Part shown: in pieces, positions 57,044-64,000 of the stretch
How the letters are laid out: every line of letters starts with the position of its first letter
Numbering within the stretch: the first letter of the stretch is position 1
Origin: Sciscionella marina DSM 45152
GTDB lineage: Bacteria > Actinomycetota > Actinomycetes > Mycobacteriales > Pseudonocardiaceae
Reading direction: 5' to 3'
Length of the DNA: 64,000 bases
NCBI RefSeq assembly: GCF_000379465.1
Contig: NZ_KB905381.1
Location: forward strand, 124,001 to 188,000
The notes under the pieces: model-generated
Told to the model about the DNA's origin: nothing
Database searches by the model: none
Seen by the model: the letters and a program-made list of their open reading frames with translations, nothing else
Program-made: the position numbers and the translations under genes

Positions 57044-60000
57044 ATGAGCGAAGTTCGGTTGCCGCTGACCGAGGCGCAGTCCGGGATCTGGTTCAGTGCC
57101 GCGCTCGACGAGGGCAACCCGGTCTTCAACTGCGCGCAGTACCTCGCACTGACCGGGCCGCTGCGTGAATCGGTTTTCGAGCGGGCGCTGCGGGCCACGA
57201 TCGCCGAGGCCGAGGCGCTGCACGCGCGGTTCGGGGTGACCGAAGGCAGGCCGTGGCAGCGACTGGAGCAGGCCCCGGAATGGGCGCTGGACCGGATCCG
57301 GGTCACCGACACCGCGGCCGCGCTCGCCTGGATGCGGGCGGACCTCGCCGCACCGGTCGACGTACTGGAACCACCGCTTTTCCGGTTCGCCCTTGTGCGC
57401 ACTGATTCCGGTGAAACCCTGTGGTACCAACGGATTCATCACCTGCTCGTGGACGGCTACGGGTTCGCGCTCGTGCAGCGGCGGGTGGCCGAGCGCTACG
57501 CAGCCCTGCTTGCCGGAACGGAGCCGAAGCCCCATCCGTTCCGATCACTGCACGCGGTACTCGAGGACGAGGCACGGTACCGGTCGAGCCCCCGCTACAC
57601 CGAGGACGCACGATTCTGGCGGCAGGCCATCGGCGATGCACTCCCGATCACCGGGCTGACCGAGACCAGCGCTCGCACTGCCCGCCGGTTCGAGCGGCAC
57701 AGCGCCACGGTCGGCTCCGGGCGACGGCTCACCGAACTCGGTCCCGAGCGGGGCGCGCTGCTTGTCGCGTGTACCGCGCTCTACACATCCGCGCTGACCG
57801 GGACGCGCGAGGTGGTACTCGGGCTGCCGATGATGAACCGGCTCGGCCGGTCCACCCGGCTGGTGCCGACCACCGCGGTGAACGTGCTTCCGCTGCGGGT
57901 GCGGGTCGAGCCGGGGGCGACGATGCGTGCGCTCGCCGAGCGGGTCGCCGCGGCCATGGCCGAGGTCAGCGCACACCAGTGGTATCGGGGAGAGCAATTA
58001 CGCCGGGATCTCGGCATGCTCACCGGGCGATTGTTCGGCCCGCAGGTCAACCTGAAACCGTTCGAGAAGTCGATGCCCTTCGGTGACTGCACCGCGCACG
58101 TGCACTATCTCGCGGCGGGACCGGTCGACGATCTGGAGATCATCTTCACCAGCGGGGGAACCGAGCTCGGCATCGATATCGATGTGAACCCGCAGCTCTA
58201 CCCACCGGAGGTGGCGCGCGCCCACCTGGACCGGCTCACCGCACTGATCGAGACGGTCGCCGCGGACCCGGACCGCCCGGTGGCGCGGTATCCGGTACTG
58301 CGCGCCCGCGAACGCACCGCCGCACTGGCGGCCTCCTGTGGGCCGGACCGCGTACCGAGCGAGCACACCTTGCTCGATCTGCTCGATGCGGCGGCGAAGC
58401 GTTTCCCCGACCACATCGCGGTGCGGGCTTCCGGGCACGAGTGCACCTACCGTGAGCTGCACGAACGCGCCGGACGGCTGGCCGAGGCGCTCGCCGCGCG
58501 GGGCGCGGGCCCGGGAACCGTGGTGGCGATCGGGATCCCGCGCGGGATCGAATTGCTCGCCGGTCTGCTGGGCATCCTCAAAGCCGGGGCCGCGTATCTG
58601 CCGGTCGAGGAGGACCTACCCCGCGAACGCGTGGAGCTGATGCTCGCCGACGCCGCCCCGGTGCAGGTGCTGTATTCCGCCGAGGCCGGGGATCTCGCGG
58701 TGCGACCACGCAGGCCCCGGCCGGAGGATCCGGCCTATCTGCTCTACACCTCCGGATCGACCGGGAAGCCCAAGGGTGTCGTGGTCAGCCATCGCGCGAT
58801 CGTGCACCGGCTGCGCTGGATGCAGGAGCGGTTCGCGCTGCGGCCACGGGAGCGGGTGTTGCAGAAGACCCCCGCCGGTTTCGACGTCTCGGTGTGGGAG
58901 TTCTTCTGGCCGCTGTGTCAGGGAGCGAGTGTGGTTTTCGCCGAGCCCGGTGGGCACCGCGATCCCGGTTACCTGGCCCGGCTGATCGCGCGAGAACACA
59001 TCGGCACCGTGCACTTCGTCCCCTCGATGCTGCGGGTGTTCCTCGACGCCGGACCGGACTGCGCCCCCGAGCGGGTGATCTGTTCGGGTGAAGCGCTTTC
59101 CGGTTCGCTGGCCGCGGACTGCCTCAAGGTGCTCGGGACCGCCCCGCACAATCTATACGGTCCGACCGAGGCCGCGGTGGATGTCACCGCATGGCACGAG
59201 GAACCGGGCACCGCCCGCTCGGTGCCCATCGGAGTGCCGATGCCGGGCAATCGCTGCTATGTGCTCGACACCGGGCTGCGGTTGTGCCCGGACGGGGTCC
59301 CCGGTGAGCTCTATCTGGCCGGGGCGCAGCTCGCGCGTGGCTACCACGACCGCGCCACGCTGACCGCACAACGGTTCCACGCCGACCCCTTCGGCGTTCC
59401 GGGTTCCCGGATGTACCGTACCGGGGACCTCGCGCTGCGCCGCACCGATGGGGCGATCGAGTACCTCGGCCGCGGCGACGATCAGGTCAAGATCCGGGGG
59501 ATGCGGGTGGAACCGGGCGAGACCGAGGCCGCGCTGACCGCGTTGCCCGGAGTCGCGACCGCGGCCGTGCTGGCCCGTGCCGACCGGTTGTGTGGCTACG
59601 CGGTGCCGATGCCCGGTATCGAGCTCGATGGTGAGCGGCTGCGCACCGCACTCCACGCCACCCTGCCGGCGCGCCAGCTGCCGGACATGATCACGGTACT
59701 GCCCCGCTTCCCGGTGACTCACAATGGAAAGCTGGACCGCGCGGCCCTACCGGACCCTGTGGCACCGGTGGCCGGGAGGGCGGTGGCCACCGATCCGGCG
59801 CAGGAACTGATCGCCGCCGCGTTCGCCGAGGTGCTCGAACTCGAGCGGGTCGGAACCGAAGACGGCTTCTTCGAACTCGGCGGGCATTCGCTGCATGCCG
59901 CACGGGTGGTCGCACGATTACGGGAACTGTTCAACGCGGACCTCGGCATCGGGGACCTGTTCGCCGCGCCCACGGTCGCCGGGCTGGCCGAACGCCTGGC

Positions 60001-60787
60001 GGGGGACACGCGCAACGATCCGCTCGGCACTCTTTTTCCCTTGCGGGCCAAGGGGAATCGTCCACCACTGTATTGCGTGCACCCGGCGGGCGGGCTCGGC
60101 TGGTGTTATGCGGGACTGCTGCGCAGCCTGCCCGCCGAACAACCGGTGTACGCGTTGCAGTCGCGCGGACTCGACGGCCGGACACCACCAGCGGAAAGCA
60201 TCGAGGAAATGGCGGCCGCGTACGTGGACGCGATCGCCACACCGGAGCACGGCCGGTATCTGCTTGCCGGATGGTCGGTCGGCGGGGTGATCGCGCACGC
60301 CATGGCCTGCGAGCTCACCGAACGGGGTGCCGAGGTGGGCCTGCTCGCCATGCTCGATGCCTACCCGAGCGAGCAATGGCAGGACCTGCCCGAACCCGAT
60401 GAGTCGGATGCCGCTCGTGCGCTGTTGTTCATGGCGGGCACGGACGCAGAGCCGGGAATCGACCGGGACACCGCGGTGGAACTGTTGCGCACGGAGGGCA
60501 GCGCCCTGGCCACCCTTCCGGAAGCCACGCGCGCCGCGATGCTGGGCATCGTGGTCAACAACGCGCGGCGGATGCGCGAGCATCGGCATCGCCGGTTCGC
60601 CGGGGACCTGTTGTTCTTCGAGGCGGGCGCCCCGCGCGCCGAACAATGGCTGGACAGCAGCGGGTGGCTGCCGCATATCGGCGGAGAGTTGCGGCGGCAC
60701 CGGTTCGACTGCACGCATCCGGAGCTGATCCGGGCGGAGAACCTGGACCGGATCGGCTCGGCGATCGCCGAATTCTTGGACACGTGA
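57044..60787 (+). CDS. entF: Single-module NRPS, C-A-PCP-TE, serine-type (EntF-like)
   Basis: A 1247-residue synthetase close to EntF in size (1293). Condensation domain at about 1-430 with HHLLVDGYG (His131). Adenylation domain at about 445-905 with LLYTSGSTGKPKGVVVSHRA. PCP at about 910-985 with FFELGGHSLHAARVV (Ser948). Thioesterase at about 1000-1247 with LLAGWSVGGVIAHAMACELT (Ser1078). Pocket residues aligned to EntF read D-V-W-H-I-S-L-V-D-K, differing from the EntF serine code only at position 5 (F to I). The product should be a 2,3-dihydroxybenzoyl-serine oligolactone like enterobactin. No MbtH gene is in the window. Confidence 0.93.
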   Translation: MSEVRLPLTEAQSGIWFSAALDEGNPVFNCAQYLALTGPLRESVFERALRATIAEAEALHARFGVTEGRPWQRLEQAPEWALDRIRVTDTAAALAWMRADLAAPVDVLEPPLFRFALVRTDSGETLWYQRIHHLLVDGYGFALVQRRVAERYAALLAGTEPKPHPFRSLHAVLEDEARYRSSPRYTEDARFWRQAIGDALPITGLTETSARTARRFERHSATVGSGRRLTELGPERGALLVACTALYTSALTGTREVVLGLPMMNRLGRSTRLVPTTAVNVLPLRVRVEPGATMRALAERVAAAMAEVSAHQWYRGEQLRRDLGMLTGRLFGPQVNLKPFEKSMPFGDCTAHVHYLAAGPVDDLEIIFTSGGTELGIDIDVNPQLYPPEVARAHLDRLTALIETVAADPDRPVARYPVLRARERTAALAASCGPDRVPSEHTLLDLLDAAAKRFPDHIAVRASGHECTYRELHERAGRLAEALAARGAGPGTVVAIGIPRGIELLAGLLGILKAGAAYLPVEEDLPRERVELMLADAAPVQVLYSAEAGDLAVRPRRPRPEDPAYLLYTSGSTGKPKGVVVSHRAIVHRLRWMQERFALRPRERVLQKTPAGFDVSVWEFFWPLCQGASVVFAEPGGHRDPGYLARLIAREHIGTVHFVPSMLRVFLDAGPDCAPERVICSGEALSGSLAADCLKVLGTAPHNLYGPTEAAVDVTAWHEEPGTARSVPIGVPMPGNRCYVLDTGLRLCPDGVPGELYLAGAQLARGYHDRATLTAQRFHADPFGVPGSRMYRTGDLALRRTDGAIEYLGRGDDQVKIRGMRVEPGETEAALTALPGVATAAVLARADRLCGYAVPMPGIELDGERLRTALHATLPARQLPDMITVLPRFPVTHNGKLDRAALPDPVAPVAGRAVATDPAQELIAAAFAEVLELERVGTEDGFFELGGHSLHAARVVARLRELFNADLGIGDLFAAPTVAGLAERLAGDTRNDPLGTLFPLRAKGNRPPLYCVHPAGGLGWCYAGLLRSLPAEQPVYALQSRGLDGRTPPAESIEEMAAAYVDAIATPEHGRYLLAGWSVGGVIAHAMACELTERGAEVGLLAMLDAYPSEQWQDLPEPDESDAARALLFMAGTDAEPGIDRDTAVELLRTEGSALATLPEATRAAMLGIVVNNARRMREHRHRRFAGDLLFFEAGAPRAEQWLDSSGWLPHIGGELRRHRFDCTHPELIRAENLDRIGSAIAEFLDT

Positions 60788-60809
60788 TCGACACCGCTTT
60801 ACTTATTAA

Positions 60810-60828
60810 TTAGGTAAGGCTAGCCTAA
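60810..60828. promoter_or_regulatory. Iron box before the beta-propeller gene
   Basis: TTAGGTAAGGCTAGCCTAA follows the DtxR/IdeR consensus with the outer arms TTAGG and CCTAA intact. It lies 29 nt upstream of the ATG at 60857 and 23 nt past the NRPS stop, in an AT-rich patch (TTACTTATTAATT) that can hold a -10 box. It marks a second iron-repressed transcript. Confidence 0.85.
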
Positions 60829-60856
60829 TTTCAGTCTCACGAAAGGTACTCGACAC

Positions 60857-62812
60857 ATGCGAGAAAACCGAACCACAGCACGGAGAATCGGCAGACTGGG
60901 GGTGTCCGCACTGGCCGTGTTGCTGCTCGCCACGCCGCTGAGCGCGAACGCCGGGCAAAACGGCTCCACGGGACAGCAGGCCGCGGGCACACCGGTACCG
61001 GTCGGCGGAGTGCGGGTGTTCCAGAACGTGGTGGACCCGGCCACGAACACGGTCTACGTCGCGGCGAGCGGTAACCAGTCCATCTACACCTATGACGGGG
61101 CGACCGGAAAACAGAAGGAACAGTTCGACGTACGCGGCCATAAACCGGCCGGACTCGCGTTGAACGCCAAGACCGGGACGCTGTACTTCACCTCGATCGG
61201 TGAAGCGGCCGTGTACGCCCTCGATGCCAAGACCGGCAAGCAGAAAGCGCGGATCGCCACGCCTTCGGAAGCCAACCGCGAGGTCCGGGTGGACTCCGAA
61301 CACAACCGGTTCTATGTCAGCGAGCCGAAATCCGGCACGATCGCCGAGTACGACGGGGCGAAGAACACCCTGCTGCGGTCGCTGAACCCGGAGGCGGAAA
61401 CCCCGGCCGGGCTGGCGATCGACAGCGAACACGGGACCGTGTACACGGCGAACGTCGGGAGCGGGGACGTCTCCGCGATCGACCTGGCCAGTGGGAAGGT
61501 CAGCAAGAAGCTCGCCACTGGAGCGGGTTCGGATCCGACCAATCTCGACTACGATCCGAAGACCGGGAACCTGTTCGTCACTCTGCAGGGCTTCGGTTCG
61601 GTGGAGACGATCGACACCGCGGGCTGGAAGCCGCTCGGCGCCCCGGTTCGCACCGGGAAGAGCGCGCTCGGTGTCACGGTGGACAGCGAGGCAGGCCACG
61701 CCTATGTCACGAATTTCAAGGGAAACTCGGTGTCCGTTGTGGACACCAGCACGGGAACCAAACGTTCCACCGTGCGCGGAATCGGCCAGGCCCCGCTCGG
61801 AATCGCGGCGAACACCAATACACATGAGGTGTGGGTGAGCGCGGGCGGCAACATCGGTGGCTCGGACACCCTGACCAAGCTCTCCCCGAACGGCGACGGA
61901 CTCGAGGCGGGAACCCCGGCCAAGGTCGGCGATGTCGGCGTATACCAGGACGCGGTGGATCCGGACACGAACACCGTGTACGTGGCCAGCTCGGGCAACT
62001 CCAGCGTGTACGCCTATGACGGTGCCACCGGGAAACAGAAGTCTCAGTTCGTGCTCCCGAAACGGCCGATGGGCCTGGCGCTCGATCCCGCGAGCCACAC
62101 CCTGTACACCTCGGCCGCGCTGGACGAGGCCGTGCAGGTGGTCGACGCGGATACCGGCAAGGTCAAGGCGACTCTGCCCGCGCCGGACGGAGCCCGCGAG
62201 ATCCGCGTGGACGCCGAACGCGGCAGGTTCTACGTCTCCGAGCCGTACAACGACACCGGCACGGTCGCCGAATACGACACGCACACCAACAAACTCGTGC
62301 GCAGGCTGGTGACCGGGGGCAAGACCACCGCGGGAATCGCACTCGACGGGGACAAGCTGTACACGACCAGCTGGAACGACGGCACCGTCGCGGTGCTCGA
62401 TCTGTCCACCGGCAAGGTGCTGAACAAGATCAGCACCGGGGACGGCTCCAACCCGACCAATGTGGCCATCGACCCGAAAACCAAGCGGGCCTTCGTGACG
62501 CTGCAGGGCTTCGGCACGGTCGAGACGATCGACACCGCGACCGGGAAGCCGGTCGGAGCACCGGCGCGCACCGGGAGCAAGCCGCTCGGGCTCGGGGTCG
62601 ACGAGGACGCGGGCAAGGTCTACGTCACCAACTACGGCGGATCGAACCTCGCCGTGCTCGACGCGACAAGCGGCAAGAAGACCGGGAACGTCGCCAAGAT
62701 CGGCAAGAACCCCATTTCCGCTGCGGTGAACACCAATACGCATGAGGTGTGGGTCAGCGCGGGCGGCTACGAGGGCGGCGCCAACACGGTGACGAAGGTG
62801 TCCGCGCCGTGA
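60857..62812 (+). CDS. Secreted tandem beta-propeller protein (YncE-like), iron-regulated
   Basis: A 651-residue exported protein with a Sec signal (GVSALAVLLLATPLSANAGQ). The mature part is an internal duplication: residues about 45-330 and 345-650 repeat the same set of YVTN-type blades. Paired landmarks are NTVYVAASGNQSIYTYDGAT with NTVYVASSGNSSVYAYDGAT, FVTLQGFGSVETIDTA with FVTLQGFGTVETIDTA, and NTNTHEVWVSAGG near both ends. Two propellers are thus likely. E. coli YncE, a single periplasmic propeller, is Fur-regulated. The iron box and the overlapping downstream siderophore-binding lipoprotein suggest a part in binding or handling the catecholate. No catalytic residues are evident. Confidence 0.85.
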   Translation: MRENRTTARRIGRLGVSALAVLLLATPLSANAGQNGSTGQQAAGTPVPVGGVRVFQNVVDPATNTVYVAASGNQSIYTYDGATGKQKEQFDVRGHKPAGLALNAKTGTLYFTSIGEAAVYALDAKTGKQKARIATPSEANREVRVDSEHNRFYVSEPKSGTIAEYDGAKNTLLRSLNPEAETPAGLAIDSEHGTVYTANVGSGDVSAIDLASGKVSKKLATGAGSDPTNLDYDPKTGNLFVTLQGFGSVETIDTAGWKPLGAPVRTGKSALGVTVDSEAGHAYVTNFKGNSVSVVDTSTGTKRSTVRGIGQAPLGIAANTNTHEVWVSAGGNIGGSDTLTKLSPNGDGLEAGTPAKVGDVGVYQDAVDPDTNTVYVASSGNSSVYAYDGATGKQKSQFVLPKRPMGLALDPASHTLYTSAALDEAVQVVDADTGKVKATLPAPDGAREIRVDAERGRFYVSEPYNDTGTVAEYDTHTNKLVRRLVTGGKTTAGIALDGDKLYTTSWNDGTVAVLDLSTGKVLNKISTGDGSNPTNVAIDPKTKRAFVTLQGFGTVETIDTATGKPVGAPARTGSKPLGLGVDEDAGKVYVTNYGGSNLAVLDATSGKKTGNVAKIGKNPISAAVNTNTHEVWVSAGGYEGGANTVTKVSAP

Positions 62813-63792
62813 GCCATCGCACCGTCATCGCGGCCGTATTCACCTGCCTCGTCGTGCTGCTGACGGCAGGGTGTGGCACGAGCCCGGACACTCCCTCCGG
62901 TCCGGGACACCAGCTCACCGATGCCACAGGGAAGCGGGTGACGGTGCCGAGTCGACCGTCGAGGGTGGTCACGCTCAGCGAATCCACCCTCGACGGGGCC
63001 CTCGCCCTCGGAGTGCGCCCGGTCGCGACTTCCGGTGGTCGAGGACAGCCGGGCGTCCCCGCGTACCTCGCCGAGCGCGCCAAGGGAATCCCACTGGTGG
63101 GAGCGTTGGCCAGCCCATCACTGGAGAAGATCACCGAGGCCCGTCCGGACCTGATCCTCACCGATGGCACCGCCTTGAAGGACACCGCGGTACTGGACAA
63201 GCTGCGCGCCATCGCGCCACTGGCCTACGTGCGCGAGGCGGGAGCGGACTGGCGCCAGGCGTTCACCATGGAAGCCGAGGCACTGAACAAGGCCGGCCGG
63301 GCGCGCACGGTGCTCGCCGACTTCGACCGCGGGCTCGCCGCGACCAAGGGCGGACTCGGGAACAACGGCGGTTCCAGCGTCACCATCGTGCGCTGGACCG
63401 GCAAGGGGCCACAGCTGATCCTGCGCGAACAGCCGGCCGGGCGCATCGTCAGCGAGCTCGGGCTGCGCAGGCCGCCCGCGCAGGACAAGGACGGACCGGG
63501 GCACAGTGTTCCGGTCAGCCTGGAGAACCTGGACCAGCTCGACGCCGACTGGATCTTCTTCGGCGCCCTCGGAGGTGGTGGTCGGCAGGGAGCGAACGCG
63601 AAGAAGACCACCGGGGATGTCGGCGCCAGCCAGAAAGCGCTGCGCCAGGCGAGTGCGGTGCCGGGATTCGACCGGCTGCACGCGGTCGCCGCACATCACG
63701 TTGTCCCGGTCGACGGCTCGGCGTGGACCAGTGCGGGCGGTGTGCTGGCTTGCACCAGGATCCTCGAGGACATCGGCGGTGCGCTCAAGTGA
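62809..63792 (+). CDS. Fe3+-siderophore ABC transporter substrate-binding lipoprotein
   Basis: A 327-residue class III (FecB/FepB-like) binding protein. The signal ends in the lipobox LLTAGC, so the mature protein is anchored by lipid at the outer face of the membrane. ATGKRVTVPSRPSRVVTLSE, LGVRPVATSGGRGQPGVPAY, and KITEARPDLILTDGTALKDT are typical of the first lobe; a long helix joins the second lobe (LENLDQLDADWIFFGALGGG). GTG 62809 overlaps the propeller stop (GTGA), so both are made together. Permease and ATPase genes are not in the window. Confidence 0.9.
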   Translation: MSHRTVIAAVFTCLVVLLTAGCGTSPDTPSGPGHQLTDATGKRVTVPSRPSRVVTLSESTLDGALALGVRPVATSGGRGQPGVPAYLAERAKGIPLVGALASPSLEKITEARPDLILTDGTALKDTAVLDKLRAIAPLAYVREAGADWRQAFTMEAEALNKAGRARTVLADFDRGLAATKGGLGNNGGSSVTIVRWTGKGPQLILREQPAGRIVSELGLRRPPAQDKDGPGHSVPVSLENLDQLDADWIFFGALGGGGRQGANAKKTTGDVGASQKALRQASAVPGFDRLHAVAAHHVVPVDGSAWTSAGGVLACTRILEDIGGALK

Positions 63793-64000
63793 ACGCCGAC
63801 ATCCTGTTCGCGGGGCCGAATCACTCGATCACCGCGCGCGGGGGTGAACCGGTGAGCGCACCCGATATCGGTGCGCTTGCCGAGGTCCTCGCCGGAGCCC
63901 CGTTCGCGATCGGTGCCGTGGCGTACTCCGGACCGGCCACGCTCATCCACCCCGAATCGGTGCGCCACGGCGCGCGGCCGGCGGACACGGGCACCACTTA
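63789..64000 (+). CDS. entC: Isochorismate synthase, N-terminal part (runs off the window)
   Basis: GTG 63789 overlaps the stop of the binding protein (GTGA) and opens a frame still open at the window end (70 codons). It reads ADILFAGPNHSITARGGEPV, then AEVLAGAPFAIGAVAYSGPA and TLIHPESVRHGARPA. This resembles the first 70 residues of EntC/DhbC: an opening FxSPxRTLxAxG-like strand followed by GAIPFDxxxPAxLxVPxxVRR. The enzyme converts chorismate to isochorismate and is the only DHB biosynthesis step not otherwise present, which supports the call. The conserved C-terminal chorismate-binding domain lies outside. Confidence 0.7.
   Translation, partial: MNADILFAGPNHSITARGGEPVSAPDIGALAEVLAGAPFAIGAVAYSGPATLIHPESVRHGARPADTGTT

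Noticed and set aside
60806-62743. A 645-codon open frame on the minus strand
   Set aside because: Antisense of the beta-propeller gene; it appears repetitive only because the true gene has an internal duplication.

Overview
The window is high-GC DNA with GTG/TTG starts, ATGA gene overlaps and DtxR/IdeR-type iron boxes. It also carries actinobacterial families such as PaaX, PucR, TIGR04076, a split ACAD10/11 pair and clustered FadE proteins. A soil actinomycete is likely, perhaps Pseudonocardiales or Nocardiaceae; the genus cannot be fixed from the sequence. No rRNA, tRNA, CRISPR array or replication origin was seen. This is an accessory region: catabolic operons and one siderophore locus, separated by decayed stretches.

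Layout. 1-2.9 kb: truncated PadR and TetR regulators, an MFS exporter, an FMN-reductase remnant and an IS630 remnant. 2.9-11.5 kb: a tightly overlapping minus-strand operon (ACAD-fold flavin monooxygenase, two TIGR04076 proteins, LLM oxidoreductase, Asp/Glu-racemase-like protein, tryptophan 2,3-dioxygenase, kynureninase), with PaaX, a flavin reductase and an MHS transporter beside it. 11.6-14.4 kb: small ORFs, an IS256 remnant, truncated pxpC, an SRPBCC remnant and intact pxpA. 14.4-17.3 kb: a membrane-anchored HTH protein with an apparently dead glycosidase domain, a small secreted protein and an MFS remnant. 17.3-24.3 kb: TetR plus a six-gene acyl-CoA operon (thiolase, MaoC, APH-type kinase, three acyl-CoA dehydrogenases). 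24.3-25.9 kb: pseudogenes of a cytosine permease and a response regulator.

25.9-35.2 kb: SDR, an MFS/LysR deletion chimera, then GMC oxidoreductase, small subunit, aldehyde dehydrogenase, NCS1 permease, agmatinase-type ureohydrolase and PucR, together suggesting catabolism of a guanidino compound. 35.2-39.9 kb: a less GC-rich stretch with a methyltransferase, TetR and two secreted ester hydrolases. 40-41.9 kb: IS5 remnant, broken amidohydrolase and a SnoaL-like protein. 42.1-52.9 kb: a molybdenum hydroxylase (large, FAD and FeS subunits) and CMD protein facing a minus-strand operon of FAD monooxygenase, C-C hydrolase, maleylacetate reductase, hydroxyquinol 1,2-dioxygenase and cupin, with an AraC regulator. 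This gives a hydroxyquinol-type lower pathway.

53-64 kb: after two aromatic-gene remnants, a catecholate siderophore locus begins at a perfect iron box: entA, entE, entB, free aryl carrier protein and a single-module Ser-type NRPS (C-A-PCP-TE). A second iron box precedes a secreted tandem beta-propeller, a siderophore-binding lipoprotein and the start of isochorismate synthase, which runs off the window.

A recurrent theme is clean deletion scars that join halves of unrelated genes (near 612, 2508, 13345, 27285, 40330 and 53278).
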